Part shown: piece after piece, positions 11,870-23,160 of the stretch | Numbering within the stretch: the stretch's first letter is position 1 | Layout: the number at the start of each line of letters is the position of its first letter | Source of the DNA: Ehretia macrophylla | Taxonomy: Eukaryota; Streptophyta; Magnoliopsida; Boraginales; Ehretiaceae | Length of the DNA stretch: 64,000 nt | Reading direction: 5' to 3' | Assembly: GCA_037974665.1 (NCBI GenBank) | Contig: CM075765.1 | Span: 6,639,501 to 6,703,500, forward strand | Made by a program: the position numbers and the translations under genes | The notes under the pieces: generated by a model | What the model was told of the DNA's origin: nothing | The model's input: only the letters and a program-made list of their open reading frames with translations | Database searches by the model: none

Positions 11870-13173
11870 TTTAATGTCTTTAGCCAAACATAATCATTTC
11901 CTATGGAAGGTAGTTAGGGTCCCAAAGTTCAACAGATTCAACTTCATGAGGGACTGCTTTTGGATTGAATGCATGCTTCAATCGCTGGTCATTGACTATA
12001 AGGATTCGCCCATATTTGGGGTGCTTAATCTTGATAGCTCCAAAAGGATATACTTCAAGTATTTCATAGGGTCTATCCCACCTAGTTCTCCACTTGCCAA
12101 GGAAGAACTTTAGTTTGGAGTTAAATAACTAAACTTTATCAGAAGGAGAGAAGGTTTTCCTCAAAATAAATTTATCATGCAGTTTCTTCCTCTTCTTGTA
12201 TAGTTTGGCATTCTCATTGGCTTCGAAACGAAGCACTTCCAACTCACTCAATGCCTATTTCCTACCCTCACCTGCCTGTTGTATATAAAAGTTTAGGGTT
12301 GTAATAGCCCAATAAGCTTTATGCTCAAGTTCAACAGGGGATGTGACAAGCTTTACCGTATACCAACCTATACGGGGGCATGTTGATGGGAATCTTAAAA
12401 GTTGTACGGTAGGCCCACAATGCATCGTGTAGATGACTTGACCAATCTTTACGATTGGGCTTAACCGTTTTCTGCAGAATTCGTTTTATTTTCCTATTTG
12501 ACACTTCGACTTGACCACTTGTTGCGGGTGGTAAGGTATCGCAATCTTGTGGCATATAGAGTATTTTTTCAACAACGCTTCAAGTGTCCTGTGACAGAAA
12601 TGTTGTCCACCGTCACTTAAAAGCACACGTGGCACTCCGAATCAAGAAAATATGTTCTCCTTAATGAACTTGACCACAACTTTTTGGTCATTGCTTCGGG
12701 TTGTCACAACCTCTACTTATTTGGACACATAGTCCACAGCTACAAGAATATATGTGTACCTAGAAGAATGAGGAAAAGGATCCATAAAGTCAATACCCCA
12801 CACATCAAATATTTTCACAAATGAGGACAGGTGACAAGGGCATCATGTCATTTCTTGAGATAGACCCAGCTTGTTGACATCGAGAGCAATTCTAACAATT
12901 TTGCTGGGTATCTCTGAAAAGAGTAGGCCAAAAGAACCCATATTGAAGGACTTTGGCAGCTGTCATCTTGCATAAAAAATGGCCACCACAAGCTTCAAAG
13001 TGGCAAAATTGGAGTATGCTGTCAAACTCGTCCTCAGGTACACATCTCCTTATGACCTGATCGATACAAATTTTGAAAAGATAAGGGTCTTCCCAGATGA
13101 AATATTTCACATGTGCCATAAAATGTTCCTTCTCTCTTTTACCCCAATGAGTCAGAAACTCTTGGGCAGCCAA
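11870..13173 (-). pseudogene. Athila 1 integrase pseudogene
   Basis: Integrase joins the element cDNA to host DNA. The zinc-binding N-terminal domain lies in 12892-13173 (MAHVKYFIWEDPYLFKICID, then RRCVPEDE and an H..C-type stretch). The catalytic core is degraded in between. The end of the core is open in 12331-12555 ([32 protein letters not shown]). The C-terminal part includes KWRTRWDRPYEI, YPFGAI and IVNDQRLKHAF near 11950-12100, a GPY/F-like module. No chromodomain is visible, as expected for Athila. Stops break the frame in several places. Confidence 0.85.
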
Positions 13174-13194
13174 ATAATTGACAGAGTGGGCATA

Positions 13195-13870
13195 CTAAGG
13201 GGTTTGGTGTGAGACAAAAAAGAGCTGCTCATCAAGAATCGTATCTTTAAAAGGAAGAGAGTCAATAGGAGTATCACAAACAAGATGTGATAAATGATCA
13301 GTGACATAATTCCCACTCCCCTTTTTATCTTTGATTTTGAGGTCAATCTCTTGAAGTAATAATAGCCAACAGATCAAACGGGGCTTGGTATCCCGTTTGG
13401 AAAGTAAATATCGCAAAATGGCATGATCCGTATACACAATTACTTTTGACCCAAGGATATATGATCTGAATTTGTCAAGAGAAATGACTACAACTAGTAA
13501 TTCTTTCTCAATAGTAGAATAGTTCTTTTGAGCATCATCTAAAGTCTTGCTAGTATATTAGATCACATATGGAAACTTATCCCTACGCTATCCCAAATAG
13601 CTCCTACTGCATAGTCAGATGCATCACACATAATCTTAAAGCGGAGGCTATAATCGGGAGGCTGAATGATAGGGGCAGAAGAAAGTAAGAATTTTAGCTT
13701 CTCAAAAGCTTTAGAGCACTTGTCATCGAAATTGAATTAAGTATCATGTGCTAAAAGACTTGAGAGCGGTCAAGCAATATGGCTGAAATCCTTGATGAAT
13801 TGCCGATAGAAACCGATATTACCAAGGAATGATCTGATATCCCGCACCGTTTTGGGTTCAGAGAGCTTTT
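13195..13870 (-). pseudogene. Athila 1 RNase H pseudogene
   Basis: RNase H removes the RNA strand after reverse transcription. Near 13620-13660 the minus strand shows LRFKIMCDASDYAVGA, the usual start of the gypsy RNase H domain with its first catalytic Asp. The 80-residue stretch at 13195-13437 gives [20 protein letters not shown] and [20 protein letters not shown], matching the end of the domain. Stops and frame changes lie between. Confidence 0.8.
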
Positions 13871-13940
13871 CTATTAACTCAACCTTGGCTGGGTCCAAAT
13901 GGATACCATCCTATAAGACCACATGACCAAGCACTATCCC

Positions 13941-14638
13941 CTACCTAACCATAAAATGGATTTTCTCCCAACTCAAGACCAAATTCATCTTAAAACATCG
14001 ATCTAACACTAGGGAAAGTTGTGTGAGGCATTCATCGAAAGAAGCTCCAAAAACTAAGAAGTCATCCATGAAGACTTCCAGAAACTTCTCGATCATGTTA
14101 GAAAAAATGGCCATCATACATCTTTGAAACGTCGCAGGTGCGTTGCATAGACCGAAAGACATATGCCTAAATGCTCATAAAGACAAGTGAAAGTGGTCTT
14201 TTCCTGATCTTTAGGCAAGACTGGGATTTAATTATATCCCGAATACCCATCCAAAAAATAGTAGTAGCCTTGTCCGGCTACTCTATTTAAGATTTGGTCA
14301 AGGAAGGATAAAGGGAAGTGGTCTTTCCTAGTCTTAGAGTTGAACTTTCTATAATCGATACAAACTCGCCAACCAGTAATGGTGCGTGTCAAAGTAAGCT
14401 CGCCTTTATCATTTGAGACCACTGTTATCCCAGATTTCTTCGGTACCACTTGTACCGGACTTACCCAAGGGTTGTCAGAGATTGGGTAGATAATACCCGC
14501 ATCAAATAGTTTGATTACCTCTTTATGGATGACGTCCCCAATTTTTGGGTTCAGTCTCCTTTGAAATTCTTGAGAAAGAGTAACTCTTTCTTCGAGGTGA
14601 ATTCTATGCATGCATACAAAGGGGTCAATACCCTTCAA
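13941..14638 (-). pseudogene. Athila 1 reverse transcriptase pseudogene
   Basis: Two open stretches cover most of the RT. The first (14228-14638) holds RRLNPKIGDVIHKEVIKLFD, IIYPISDNPWVSPVQVVPKK, GWRVCIDYRKFNSKTRKDHF and FLDGYSGYN with the first catalytic Asp. The second (13941-14162) holds MSFGLCNAPATFQRCMMAIF and EVFMDDFLVFG with the catalytic Asp pair. The frame changes between 14228 and 14162. The FMDD form of the active site is characteristic of Athila. Confidence 0.92.
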
Positions 14639-14910
14639 ATCAGTAATAGTTCAACCTATTGTCTTCTTGTGAGTACTTAAGACCTCTAAGAGTTTACCCT
14701 CATTTTTGGTGGTCAAATCCGAAGCAATGATGACTGGAAAGGTCTCATCAGGGCCTAAGTAGGCATACTTTAGGTGCTTAGGCAATGTTTTGAGCTCCAA
14801 GGCTAGTAGAGACTCAATTGTTGGACTATTAGAAGCTTCAGAGAGAGGATTTGTTACTTGATTAGTCTTTCCCGAATCAGTCACAAGAAAAATGGAGGTG
14901 ACTATTTCTG

Positions 14911-15150
14911 GTAAAATGTCACAGTCATACAAGAGCCGTTCAAGCTCTACTATTTCTTTATCAAGGGTCAATAATGAATGGGCAAATTCATCCACACATG
15001 AATCAATGGCATCTAGGTAGAAACATTCTTGTAAAATGTCACAGTCATACAAGAGCCATTCAAGCTCTACTATTTCTTTATCAAGGGTCAAGAATGAATG
15101 GGCAAATTCATCCACACATGAATCAATGACATCTAGGTAGAAACATTCTT
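14911..15150 (-). repeat. 120-bp in-frame tandem duplication in Athila 1 pol
   Basis: Units 14911-15030 and 15031-15150 are almost identical, differing at a few bases. On the minus strand each encodes 40 residues containing a DEFAHS[FL]LTLDKEIVELE block between protease and RT. Athila 2 has only one recognisable version of this block (about 27770-27880), so the duplication arose in the Athila 1 lineage. The duplicated block has no known function. Confidence 0.9.
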
Positions 15151-15151
15151 C

Positions 15152-15691
15152 CTATTCATCCGTGTTCATCTTATTGGTTGTATCAGCAACCCTTAATTTT
15201 GTCCTCATGTTCCCAAAGGTCAGTTCAATCATACCCGTTGTACAATAGATAACAGCATCTGCTATTGCTAGGAATAGTCTACCTAATAGAACGGGAATGA
15301 TATTCTTGTTATCAGGGCCTAAGTCTATGTCTAACACAATAAAGTCAATAGGGAACATAAATTCCCCAACCCTAATAAGAACATTTTCCACTATACCTTG
15401 AGGTCTTCTCTCAGATCTATCTGCCAACTGGAAGGTCACATTAGTTGGTGTCAACTCCCCAATATCTAATCTCTGATAAACAGTGTGGGGGATGAGATTA
15501 ACACTTGACCCTAAGTCTAACAAGGCGTTTTCTACACGTTGGTCCTTAATGAAAAATGGTATTGTGAAAGCTCCTAGGTCATTGCACTTTTGAGGTAGTC
15601 CTCGAGTGCAAATGTTGCTAACATTCTCAGTGAGTCGGACCTTCTTTGGTATGTAGGTGGTTCGCCTTTTTTTAACACACAGATCCTTCAA
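15152..15691 (-). pseudogene. Athila 1 protease region
   Basis: The aspartic protease cuts the Gag-Pol polyprotein. A 179-residue open stretch holds the substrate-cleft motif ALLDLGSSVNLIP, with catalytic Asp in DLGSS as usual in Athila, then QRLDIGELTPTNVTFQLADR, PIDFIVLDID and IPVLLGRLFLAIADA. It is in the same frame as gag and as the first RT stretch. Although open, it is part of a broken polyprotein. Confidence 0.9.
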
Positions 15692-15699
15692 AAATTTTG

Positions 15700-17443
15700 C
15701 ATAGGCTGGGATCTGTTGGATTACCTCAACTAAAGGCAGATTGATCTTTATGTCCTTTAAATGTTCTAAGACCTTAAGTTGTTTCGGATCCTCAATTAGC
15801 TTCGGTCAGGACAAAGCTGCAGGGAAAGGTGCTTAAGACAAAGGTTCAACTATTGACTCAACTGTTGGGTTCTCATTCCTATAGAAGTCATCGACATCGT
15901 TACTTAAATCCTCAATCTTAGGTTCCTCTATTTCCTCAGGAACACCCTTACTTTTCTTTCCAACCTGGTTATAAATTCTCTTCCCACTCCTAAGGACTGT
16001 AATAGCCTTAGCCTATTCCTAGGTACTCTCAATTTGAACATTACTACACTGACCTCGTGGATTTTCCATGGTCTAAGATGGGAGCTTACCCTCGTCTCTC
16101 CTGCTAAGATTTTGGGCCAATTTTCCAATTTGGTCTTCAAGTTTAGTAATAGATTGTTGTTGTACTTGGACCACTTGCAAAGGTTTATCAAATTTATCAT
16201 CAGATGATGACTGTACAGGAGGAAGAGCAAGAAAATTGTCCCGTTGCATTCTGAACGAATTATCCTTTTGGACTTGGTAGAAACCAGGAGGATTTGTATT
16301 TTGTGGCTTCTAATATTGCTGTTGAGGGAACCGAGGCTCAAAGTTTCCCTGTGGTTTCTGATATTGCTGTTGAGAAAACTGAGGCTCTTGGTTCCCTTGT
16401 CGCCAAGAGAAAGTCAGATTGTCTCACCATCCAGGATTATAAGTGTTAGAATAAGGATTGCAATTTCTTGTAAATCCTTGAGTGGTGTAGACTTGTTCTT
16501 GCATAAACTCGAGGAATTGTGAACCAATTGGGCAATTCTGAGTAGAGTGATCTACTGCCGACCATAATGCGCATACCTCCAAGTTCTGAGGAGCTTGGGA
16601 AGAAGTAGACCCTAGAGAGATGAATTTTCCTACTTGGTGTGCTAGGGCATCTACTTTGTCCATCAAATTGGAGTTTGAATTAACTTCGAACAATGCCCTC
16701 TTTTGGGGATTGTGGGTGCTCTTACTCTCTCTATCTATAGCTGTGTTCTGGAGAGAGTCTTCAACTATATTCTCTATTCTATTCCAAGCATCGTCTGCCG
16801 TGAGATTATAAAAACCTCTATTACCCATTGCATTCACCATTATTTTCTACTGAGGTGTAAGACCTTTGAAAAAAAAAATGCAAGAGTTTAGGACGTTCAA
16901 ATCCATGATAAGGACACTGATCCGGATATCATTAAATTTCTCTCATGATTCATGAAAGGGCTCTAGGTCTGACTGAGCAAACGTCATAATATCCATTAGC
17001 AAAGTGGTGGTCTTGGCTATCGGGAAGAATCGATACAAGAATTTCCGAATAAGTTCTTCCCAAGATGTGATGGCTCCTGTATCAAAATGATTAAGCCACT
17101 GTTTGGCTTTATCTTTCAATGAAAATGGGAAGAGATGCAGCTGAATATTTACACGGGTCACATAAGGAATGTGAAATGTATAACACGCTTCCAAGAATGC
17201 TAGGATGTGAACGTGAGAGTTTTCGTTGCTTCTTTCGTAGAAGGAAGGAAGCATTGAAATAGTTCATGTTTTAAGCTCGAAGTTAACATTGCCAAGAACA
17301 TGTGGGACTATGGCAAACTCGGGGTTGTAATTGCCCGGAGAGAAATGTTGACAAAGAGTCATTGGTTGGTTCACGAGTCGATTAACAGGTTGAGCTACCG
17401 GAAAAGATGGAAGGTTTTGAACATTTCCTTCTTGATTTGCCAT
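15700..17443 (-). pseudogene. gag: Athila 1 gag pseudogene
   Basis: The likely start is the Met codon at 17441-17443 (MANQEGNVQNLPSF), in frame with the later blocks. The capsid (retrotransposon gag) domain appears within 16943-17254: LHLFPFSLKDKAKQWLNHF, TSWEELIRKFLYRFFP. Further on are GFYNLTADDAWNRIE and a knuckle-like EVCALWSAVDHSTQNCPIG block near 16560, where the second Cys is Trp. A glutamine- and proline-rich stretch and a VLRSGK motif near 15990 precede the protease. Stops fall near 17255, 16940, 16424 and 16310, so the frame is dead. Confidence 0.85.
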
Positions 17444-18008
17444 TGGGATTTGGATTTTTCTACGAGGAGTTTTCTGAGGTTCAAGATCAAATTAGGCGAG
17501 TTCCAGATTGAAGGAACAACGCCCGTGCATATAAAATTTTAACAAACTAAATGCAAAAAGTAACTACAAGAAATGTGCTTCAAATATATTTACAAGCATT
17601 TTATCAAAGCACAATTTAAAATAGTGATGCAGCGTGCGCAGTGAAAAGAGAGTTGCAGATCAAAAACTCGCTGATTCACAGAGAATATTGAGAAATTTTA
17701 TCAGAAAATGAAAAACTGTTGTTTTGACCCTTAAAACGATGGAATTTGGGTAAAATCACGCTGCGTGCTTGTGTCAAATAGTTTATAAACAAGTATATTA
17801 CAAATAGTTTTTTCTTGAAAATGTGGTATGATTTGTCAAAAACGGACATAGTTGGCTTTTTTGGTCAAACGTGGCGACGCTTGCATCAAATAGTCTGTAA
17901 ACAAGTATATTACATACAGTAAATAAAACACTTAAAACACATTCAAGATCATTTAATCAAAAACTAAACTACGCGACGCATCTCTGGCAATGGTGCCAAA
18001 AACTAAAT
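17444..18008 (-). other. Athila 1 leader and Asp-type primer binding site
   Basis: The leader between LTR and gag has no coding signal. On the minus strand TTGGCACCATTGCCAGA at 17983-17999 resembles the TGGCGCCGTTGCC site complementary to aspartate tRNA, used by Athila elements. Two direct copies of a segment with the word aaacaagtatattaca lie near 17790 and 17899. Confidence 0.75.
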
Positions 18009-19566
18009 TACTACTCAATCAGCTTATAAAATGTGCGCATAATAACCAAGTTTTAAAATCTGCATGTGCACCAATCAATGTAGTGTTGCGTGCATAGAGT
18101 GCGGAGTCGAATCCACAGGGAAGCTCATGAGTTAGTAAGTGAAATAGTGTGAGAAAGTGAAAATGTGACAGTTTGAAGAATGGGTTTGAATGATTATGCT
18201 AATAGTGTAAACTAAAGCTAAGTAATGGTTTTGTCAAATAATAGGGAAAGGATCTAGGGATAGGATATGTAATGTGGCAGTTAATCTAGACTTGGTATTT
18301 GGGATACTAAATGCTCGCGTTAAGCTATAAGCATTAACCTAGTTAACTTCCTAAGTTCAATTACAACATGGTTACCACATTTGTTATAGGTTTCGTTCTA
18401 TCTTCGAGACCATTATATAGTCGAAGTATAGATTTGTCCTTGTAACCTAGAGTAACTTGGGCAAAATAAACTAAATAATTAACAACTCTTTGAGTAGAAA
18501 CTACGATACAGTCTATAGTTTCATGGAATCTATGGTACCACCTATAGATTCACTATTAAAACATGAATATATGGCATGAATGTAAATCAATCATAACATT
18601 AACTACAAGTATAATGTATATGAAAAAACAATACCAAATTGAATAGTACAAGCCATATATTGCATTAAAATCAAATTATCCGAATTCGAGACGGTACATT
18701 AAAACACTGTCGTTTACAATCTCCTTCCCTAGATAATAATCTACTCAGACATTATAAATAAATATGAGTTATACAAATAAAAGAGAGTCAAGAAAAGCTT
18801 TCCCATTTTGATGAACGCGTATTTCTGAAGTCTGGATTTGATCAGAGGTTCTCTGCAAAATAGCTATTTGGGCAGAATTTCTTCCAAATAAGAGCTACTT
18901 GGGTAGAATTTCCCCCGAGTAGGAACTACTCGGGCAAAACTTCCCCCGTATTTGACAATTAAAACTAAATTTATCTCTAAAATAAACTTAAACTAATATT
19001 AAAAACAATTAAAACTATTTAACAAAGTAAATATTAAAATCTAAATTATATTATAAATTTCAACCGAGGAGGGGGTATTTATAGGAAAACTTTTCTAGCG
19101 CGTCTCTTGCTGCTCCGCTGAGATTGTGCCACGTGTCGTTCGAGAATGTGGTAGAAGATGGTGGAAATTGACATAATCTGGTGGAATATCCCATGGAGGG
19201 TGCTTAAGCGCCCAGGAAGGTGCGCTTGAGTGCCTTCCTATTGTCAATTTTGACTACAAGTTTGACCTTTGACTGGACATTTGACTCAGGTATTTTTTAG
19301 GCATTTTTTATCGTTCTGAGTCTATTTTTGCGCTAGTCTTGGCCAAATTCTTTCTCCACGACCCCATTAATCATCAATTCTTGAGCCCTCCCGGATTTTT
19401 GACTTCTTGACTTGCAATTTGAATCACTTCAGGTCCGGTTTGTTCATTTTCTACAATCAACCTACATTACAGCAAGAGTACATTGAGTGTTGCATTTATT
19501 CCACAAGTTAAGCTGCAAATATGGTAAAAATACAATGGTTTGTGTGCTGCATTTATGACTATATCA
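18009..19566 (-). repeat. Athila 1 5' LTR
   Basis: It carries the promoter of the element in its own orientation. Its minus-strand start is TGATATAGTCATAAA at 19566. It matches 8241-9804 throughout, with many substitutions and indels. The three hairpin units lie at about 18866-18955. The duplication AAAAC follows at 19567-19571. Confidence 0.9.
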
Positions 19567-19571
19567 AAAAC

Positions 19572-20735
19572 AAATTTCAAGAACTCAAACCTTGTTGTAG
19601 AAGATCCACACCACATGCCTAAGCCAAGTTTTTACACGCCTACTCTTGATCTTCCCTTCTATCCCTACTTCCAAGCTATAGTGTTGATCAAGTATAGGAT
19701 TGATCTTGATTTGTTAGCTACTAGGTGTATGTATGTATATGGGATGAGAGAAAAAGATCACGAGAGAAAGAAGGATACTCGTGAGTGAGAGGGACGACTA
19801 AAAAAGGCTTGGGAAGAGCTCTATTCATAGTTATCTTAAGGAGATATAAAGTATCTGCATGTTGTTAAGAGTTTTGTAAGAAAATAATTATTTTTCCAAA
19901 AATTAAAAGGATTTCCGCATGGCCACCTTTGAATGCATTATACTACACATCCAAGGCTTGCCAAGTAGTCCACGCGGCTACCCCTACACATCCAAGCTCA
20001 AGCCCAATTCAATAATTATGTCCAAGTCCAAAATAAGCTCAACCATCTGAAATAGAACCCCTTCCAAGAGTGGAAATTCTACGTAGGTATCCTAGTTGCA
20101 TTAGGACTCTTCAACTCTCATCCTTACGCATATTTAACAATACCTAAGCTTAATAAACATACTATTAAGGAAAGTAGGTAGAAGGGGGCCCAAAATATGA
20201 AATTACCCTTCCACTAAAAATGATCAAAATGCCCTTACTATTCTCTAGCAACACTTTGTCACTTTAACCTCAGTTTATTTCACTAGAAGACTATAACTGC
20301 ATTACAAGATAATTATTGTTCATACAGAAGTATACCATACGAAGTACGATACTCAGTCTTTAGACCAACCAAGAAAAATGATCATATTGCCCCCTCTATA
20401 CTATCACCTTTTGACTACATCTTCTCCTTACAACCTTAAATCCAAAATCCAACCATCCTCTAAAAGTTATCCATTTGACCACGAAAGTAACCCATAAGTG
20501 TAACAATCGATATAGCCTACAAACTATATCTCAGTGCATAGATTCAGGATAATCAACCTGGACGATCCTAAGGGAGTAATTATAGTATAGATTCCTTATT
20601 GCATATACATGTATCTTCTAACAAAGTCCAGACACCCAAATAATAGAGATACTAACCCATACAAGATCTCACCCATAGTGACTTAAAGTGGAAGAACTTG
20701 GCTATGTCCGTTTATCCATTTATAGCTTACATACT
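19572..20735 (-). repeat. Copia A 5' LTR, distal fragment
   Basis: It continues the LTR broken at 8236. It resembles the copia B LTRs in order: the ATGATCAAAATGCCC stretch near 20220 corresponds to 34906-34920, and AAGATCTCACCCATAGTGA near 20663-20681 to about 35346-35362. About 0.5 kb of the distal LTR is missing: at about 20735 the sequence changes abruptly to a copia RT. No TG/CA terminus is present there. Confidence 0.65.
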
Positions 20736-21180
20736 TTGGACTCAACATTCCTTGATGTAGAACCCTCAGATTGTACCATGTACACATCCTTCTAAACTTC
20801 CCATTGAGAAACACAGTTTTACATCCATTAAATCTACTAGTCATGCAGTGCTACTAAAGCAAGCTTGATCCAAATAGACTTGAGCATTGCTACTTGCGAG
20901 AGGATCTCGTTATAATCAATGCCTTGCCTTGGACGAGAAGTCCTCGGCAACTAGACATGCCTTGTATATTTCAACCTTGCCGTCTACTGTAGTCTTTCAT
21001 GTTTGAATAGACACTTATACTTTGCGGCAATGAGCCCTAAGTGGGTCAACCAATGTCCAACATTGCTGACCCTTGTGAAGTTCATTTTGGATCTCATGTC
21101 CTAAAGCCACTACTCACAATCAAATACTGCATCACCTCTAAGAATGTAGTTGGTCATACGTCACCTTGACTGTCCTTTAT
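20736..21180 (-). pseudogene. Copia C reverse transcriptase, N-terminal half (pseudogene)
   Basis: On the minus strand recognisable RT blocks follow in different frames: YKARLVAKG-like text, GQGIDYNEIxSxVAMLKSI near 20900, and MDVKTxFLNG near 20830, which contains the first catalytic Asp. A VYMVQxEG block follows near 20780. The catalytic YVDD and everything beyond are absent, because the segment ends at the junction with LTR A. Many stops are present. Confidence 0.75.
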
Positions 21181-21439
21181 AATATCGCCATCCTAGATGA
21201 GGTACTCTCAGAACCTATTCGGCTTGTGAGTGATTCTCTTAGATCTTCTCAGCGGTATTTGTACAAGTATGTTAGTGTTGCCTTTAGGTTCCTTCGTCTG
21301 ACTGATTTGTTGTGGACCCTGAATCTTATTAAGTTCCATTTTTTCTCCCACTATGCCCTAGTTGCAAGAACTCTTTCTTTAAGACCTAGGCATATCTGAC
21401 CAATGAAGACTTTCTAGTCAAATGTATGGTAGAAATAAT

Positions 21440-22350
21440 TTCCCTTAGTCTCTTTGGGATATTACAAATCTACACTATCAGACCTTGCTTCCATTTTCTT
21501 TATCTTATGTTTCTTAACGTTGGCGTTGCAACCCCAAATCCTAAGGTAGTCAAGACTTGGTCTGCAACCCTTTCATATCTCATACGGTGTACTTGAAACT
21601 GATTTGGAAAGAACACTATTCGATTGATATGCAACTAATTTCAAGGAATACCCCAGGAAGATTAGTGAAACCCATCATAGACTTGACCTTGTCTAACAAG
21701 GTGTTATTCCTTCTTTTGGACACACCAATGTGCTGCGGTGCTCCAGGAATAGTCCATTATGAGAGAATATCATTCCCTCTGAGATAACTTAGAAACTCAT
21801 CGCTTAAGTATTTCCTACCTCAATATGATTGAAGTTTTTTAATACTCTTGCATGTTCATTTCTCTACTTGATTTATTAAGTTCTTGAATGCTTCGAAAGC
21901 CTTCGACTTGTGTTTCAATAGGAACATACACATATACCTTCACAAACCTTCTGTAAGGGTGATGAAGTAGGTGAAACCTTCTCTAGCTTGTACTCGAAGT
22001 GGTCCACATATATCTATATGTACCAATTCTAAAAATTATATAGCTCGTGCACTTTTATGAAAGAAAGGTATCTTAATCATGTTACCCTTAAAATATGACT
22101 CGTAGGTTGCATAGGACACATGAATGCAATCCCCAAGGAATCTCTCCTCGACCAACCTTTCAAGTCGTTCTTATTAATATGATCGAGTTTGCAGTGCCAA
22201 AGGTAGGATTTATTCACTACGTTATCTCTGGGTCTTCATATGGTCACGGGTTTGATTTAAGGCACACATATGAACACCATGTTCTGCCTATTTGGTACTA
22301 CTTGGAGACATTACCTCTACATCCAATGTAAATAGTTCTCCTTAGTTCCA
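21440..22350 (-). pseudogene. Copia C integrase pseudogene
   Basis: The minus strand shows the pre-integrase block SYLWHCKLDHINKNDLK near 22170-22220. Core blocks follow: GPLRVQAREGFTYFITLT near 21990, KYLSDEFLSYLRGND with a degraded second catalytic site near 21800, and a PGAPQHIGVSKRRNNTLLDK stretch near 21720 where the catalytic Glu is replaced by Lys. LRIWGCNANV near 21520 ends the conserved part. Many stops show that it is dead. Confidence 0.8.
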
Positions 22351-22439
22351 AACTTCTACTTTTTTGTAGTCCCATCAAGAGAGTTACTGGTATCCAATAC
22401 CCTTAGAGCATAATTATAAATCAAAAGTTAGGATTTATT

Positions 22440-23160
22440 GAACTAATCTCAAAACCTAAAGCATCACCATGCTTTCTCTGCGCGACCAACGCAAGACACT
22501 TCTTGCATACCACTTTACACATCTCATATGTAACCGTCTTCCTTTTGGTATTTGGAAGCTGATAGCCTTGTTCTTGTTCTGATATAGAATTAAACAGATA
22601 TCCCTTGATCCTATCATCATGCTTTAAGGTGAATCTTTCTATTTTCTTCTCCTAGAAGACTTGCCGTATCTCTTGCCTAGAAGAATCTCCCACTAGCATA
22701 ATGGATTCATTCTCTCTTATTGAGTTTACAATGTACTCAATCGAATTGAGTAAACAAAACTCATTGTTAACCTTGTTCATGTGAAGAATCACCTCGAACA
22801 GAGAGTAGACTTCGGGTAAAGAATCAAACCCAAAGGGTGTTCTCCTCAATGTAACCGATCATGGGTTAGTTATTTGAACCCCCTAATATCTAACTATCCA
22901 ACATCCAACACCATTCAACTTCTTGTGATGTTCATGGATCAATCTTAGGGATTAAAGCACATGTTGCCTCTGAAGTTCAGAGCTCATGGGTTTAAGCATT
23001 ATATACCTCAGTCGAGTGGTACCAACTTTGTACTTCTCATAGGTTGCAATATATTTTCTACTTGCAGCCTCAACAAGGGCAACAAGACAATTCCATGAGA
23101 TATCATGAATTTGGCGAGCAATACTTGTGAAACATTTTTCACAAAATTATGATATCAATC
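22440..23160 (-). pseudogene. gag: Copia C gag pseudogene
   Basis: The open stretch 22652-22849 holds FDSLPEVYSLFEVILHMNKV, resembling the LPESYxxFxxNxNMNK block of copia capsids, then a conserved region ending near the basic C-terminal part. A cysteine-rich CKVVCKKCLALVAQRKHGD stretch near 22470-22530 may be what is left of the zinc knuckle. Upstream text near 22960-23160 looks like the capsid N-terminal half in other frames. Little protease sequence remains between this and the integrase. Confidence 0.55.

Larger units (their letters stand above)
8237..19566 (-). mobile_element. Athila 1: complete but decayed Ty3/gypsy (Athila-type) element
   Basis: LTRs lie at 8241-9804 and 18009-19566, with an Asp-tRNA-type primer site just inside the upper LTR. 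The gag, protease, RT, RNase H and integrase order on the minus strand defines Ty3/gypsy. The VFMDDF active site, the CMHRIHL and RRLNPK blocks and the protease DLGSS motif are typical of Athila. A duplicated AAAAC flanks it (8232-8236 and 19567-19571). Gag, protease and the start of RT share one minus-strand frame with scattered stops; a frameshift falls at about 14160-14228 and another further on. No env-like frame is recognisable. The two LTRs differ at many positions and by several indels, which suggests an old insertion. Confidence 0.92.

Noticed and set aside
15928-16341. 137-codon minus-strand frame in Athila 1
   Set aside because: It is out of frame with gag; the gag frame itself carries the Gln/Pro-rich tract and the VLRSGK motif here.
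19572-20735. Considered as the 3' LTR of copia C
   Set aside because: It resembles the copia B LTRs and continues the LTR next to the copia A primer site; it does not resemble the copia C LTR at 25543-27326.
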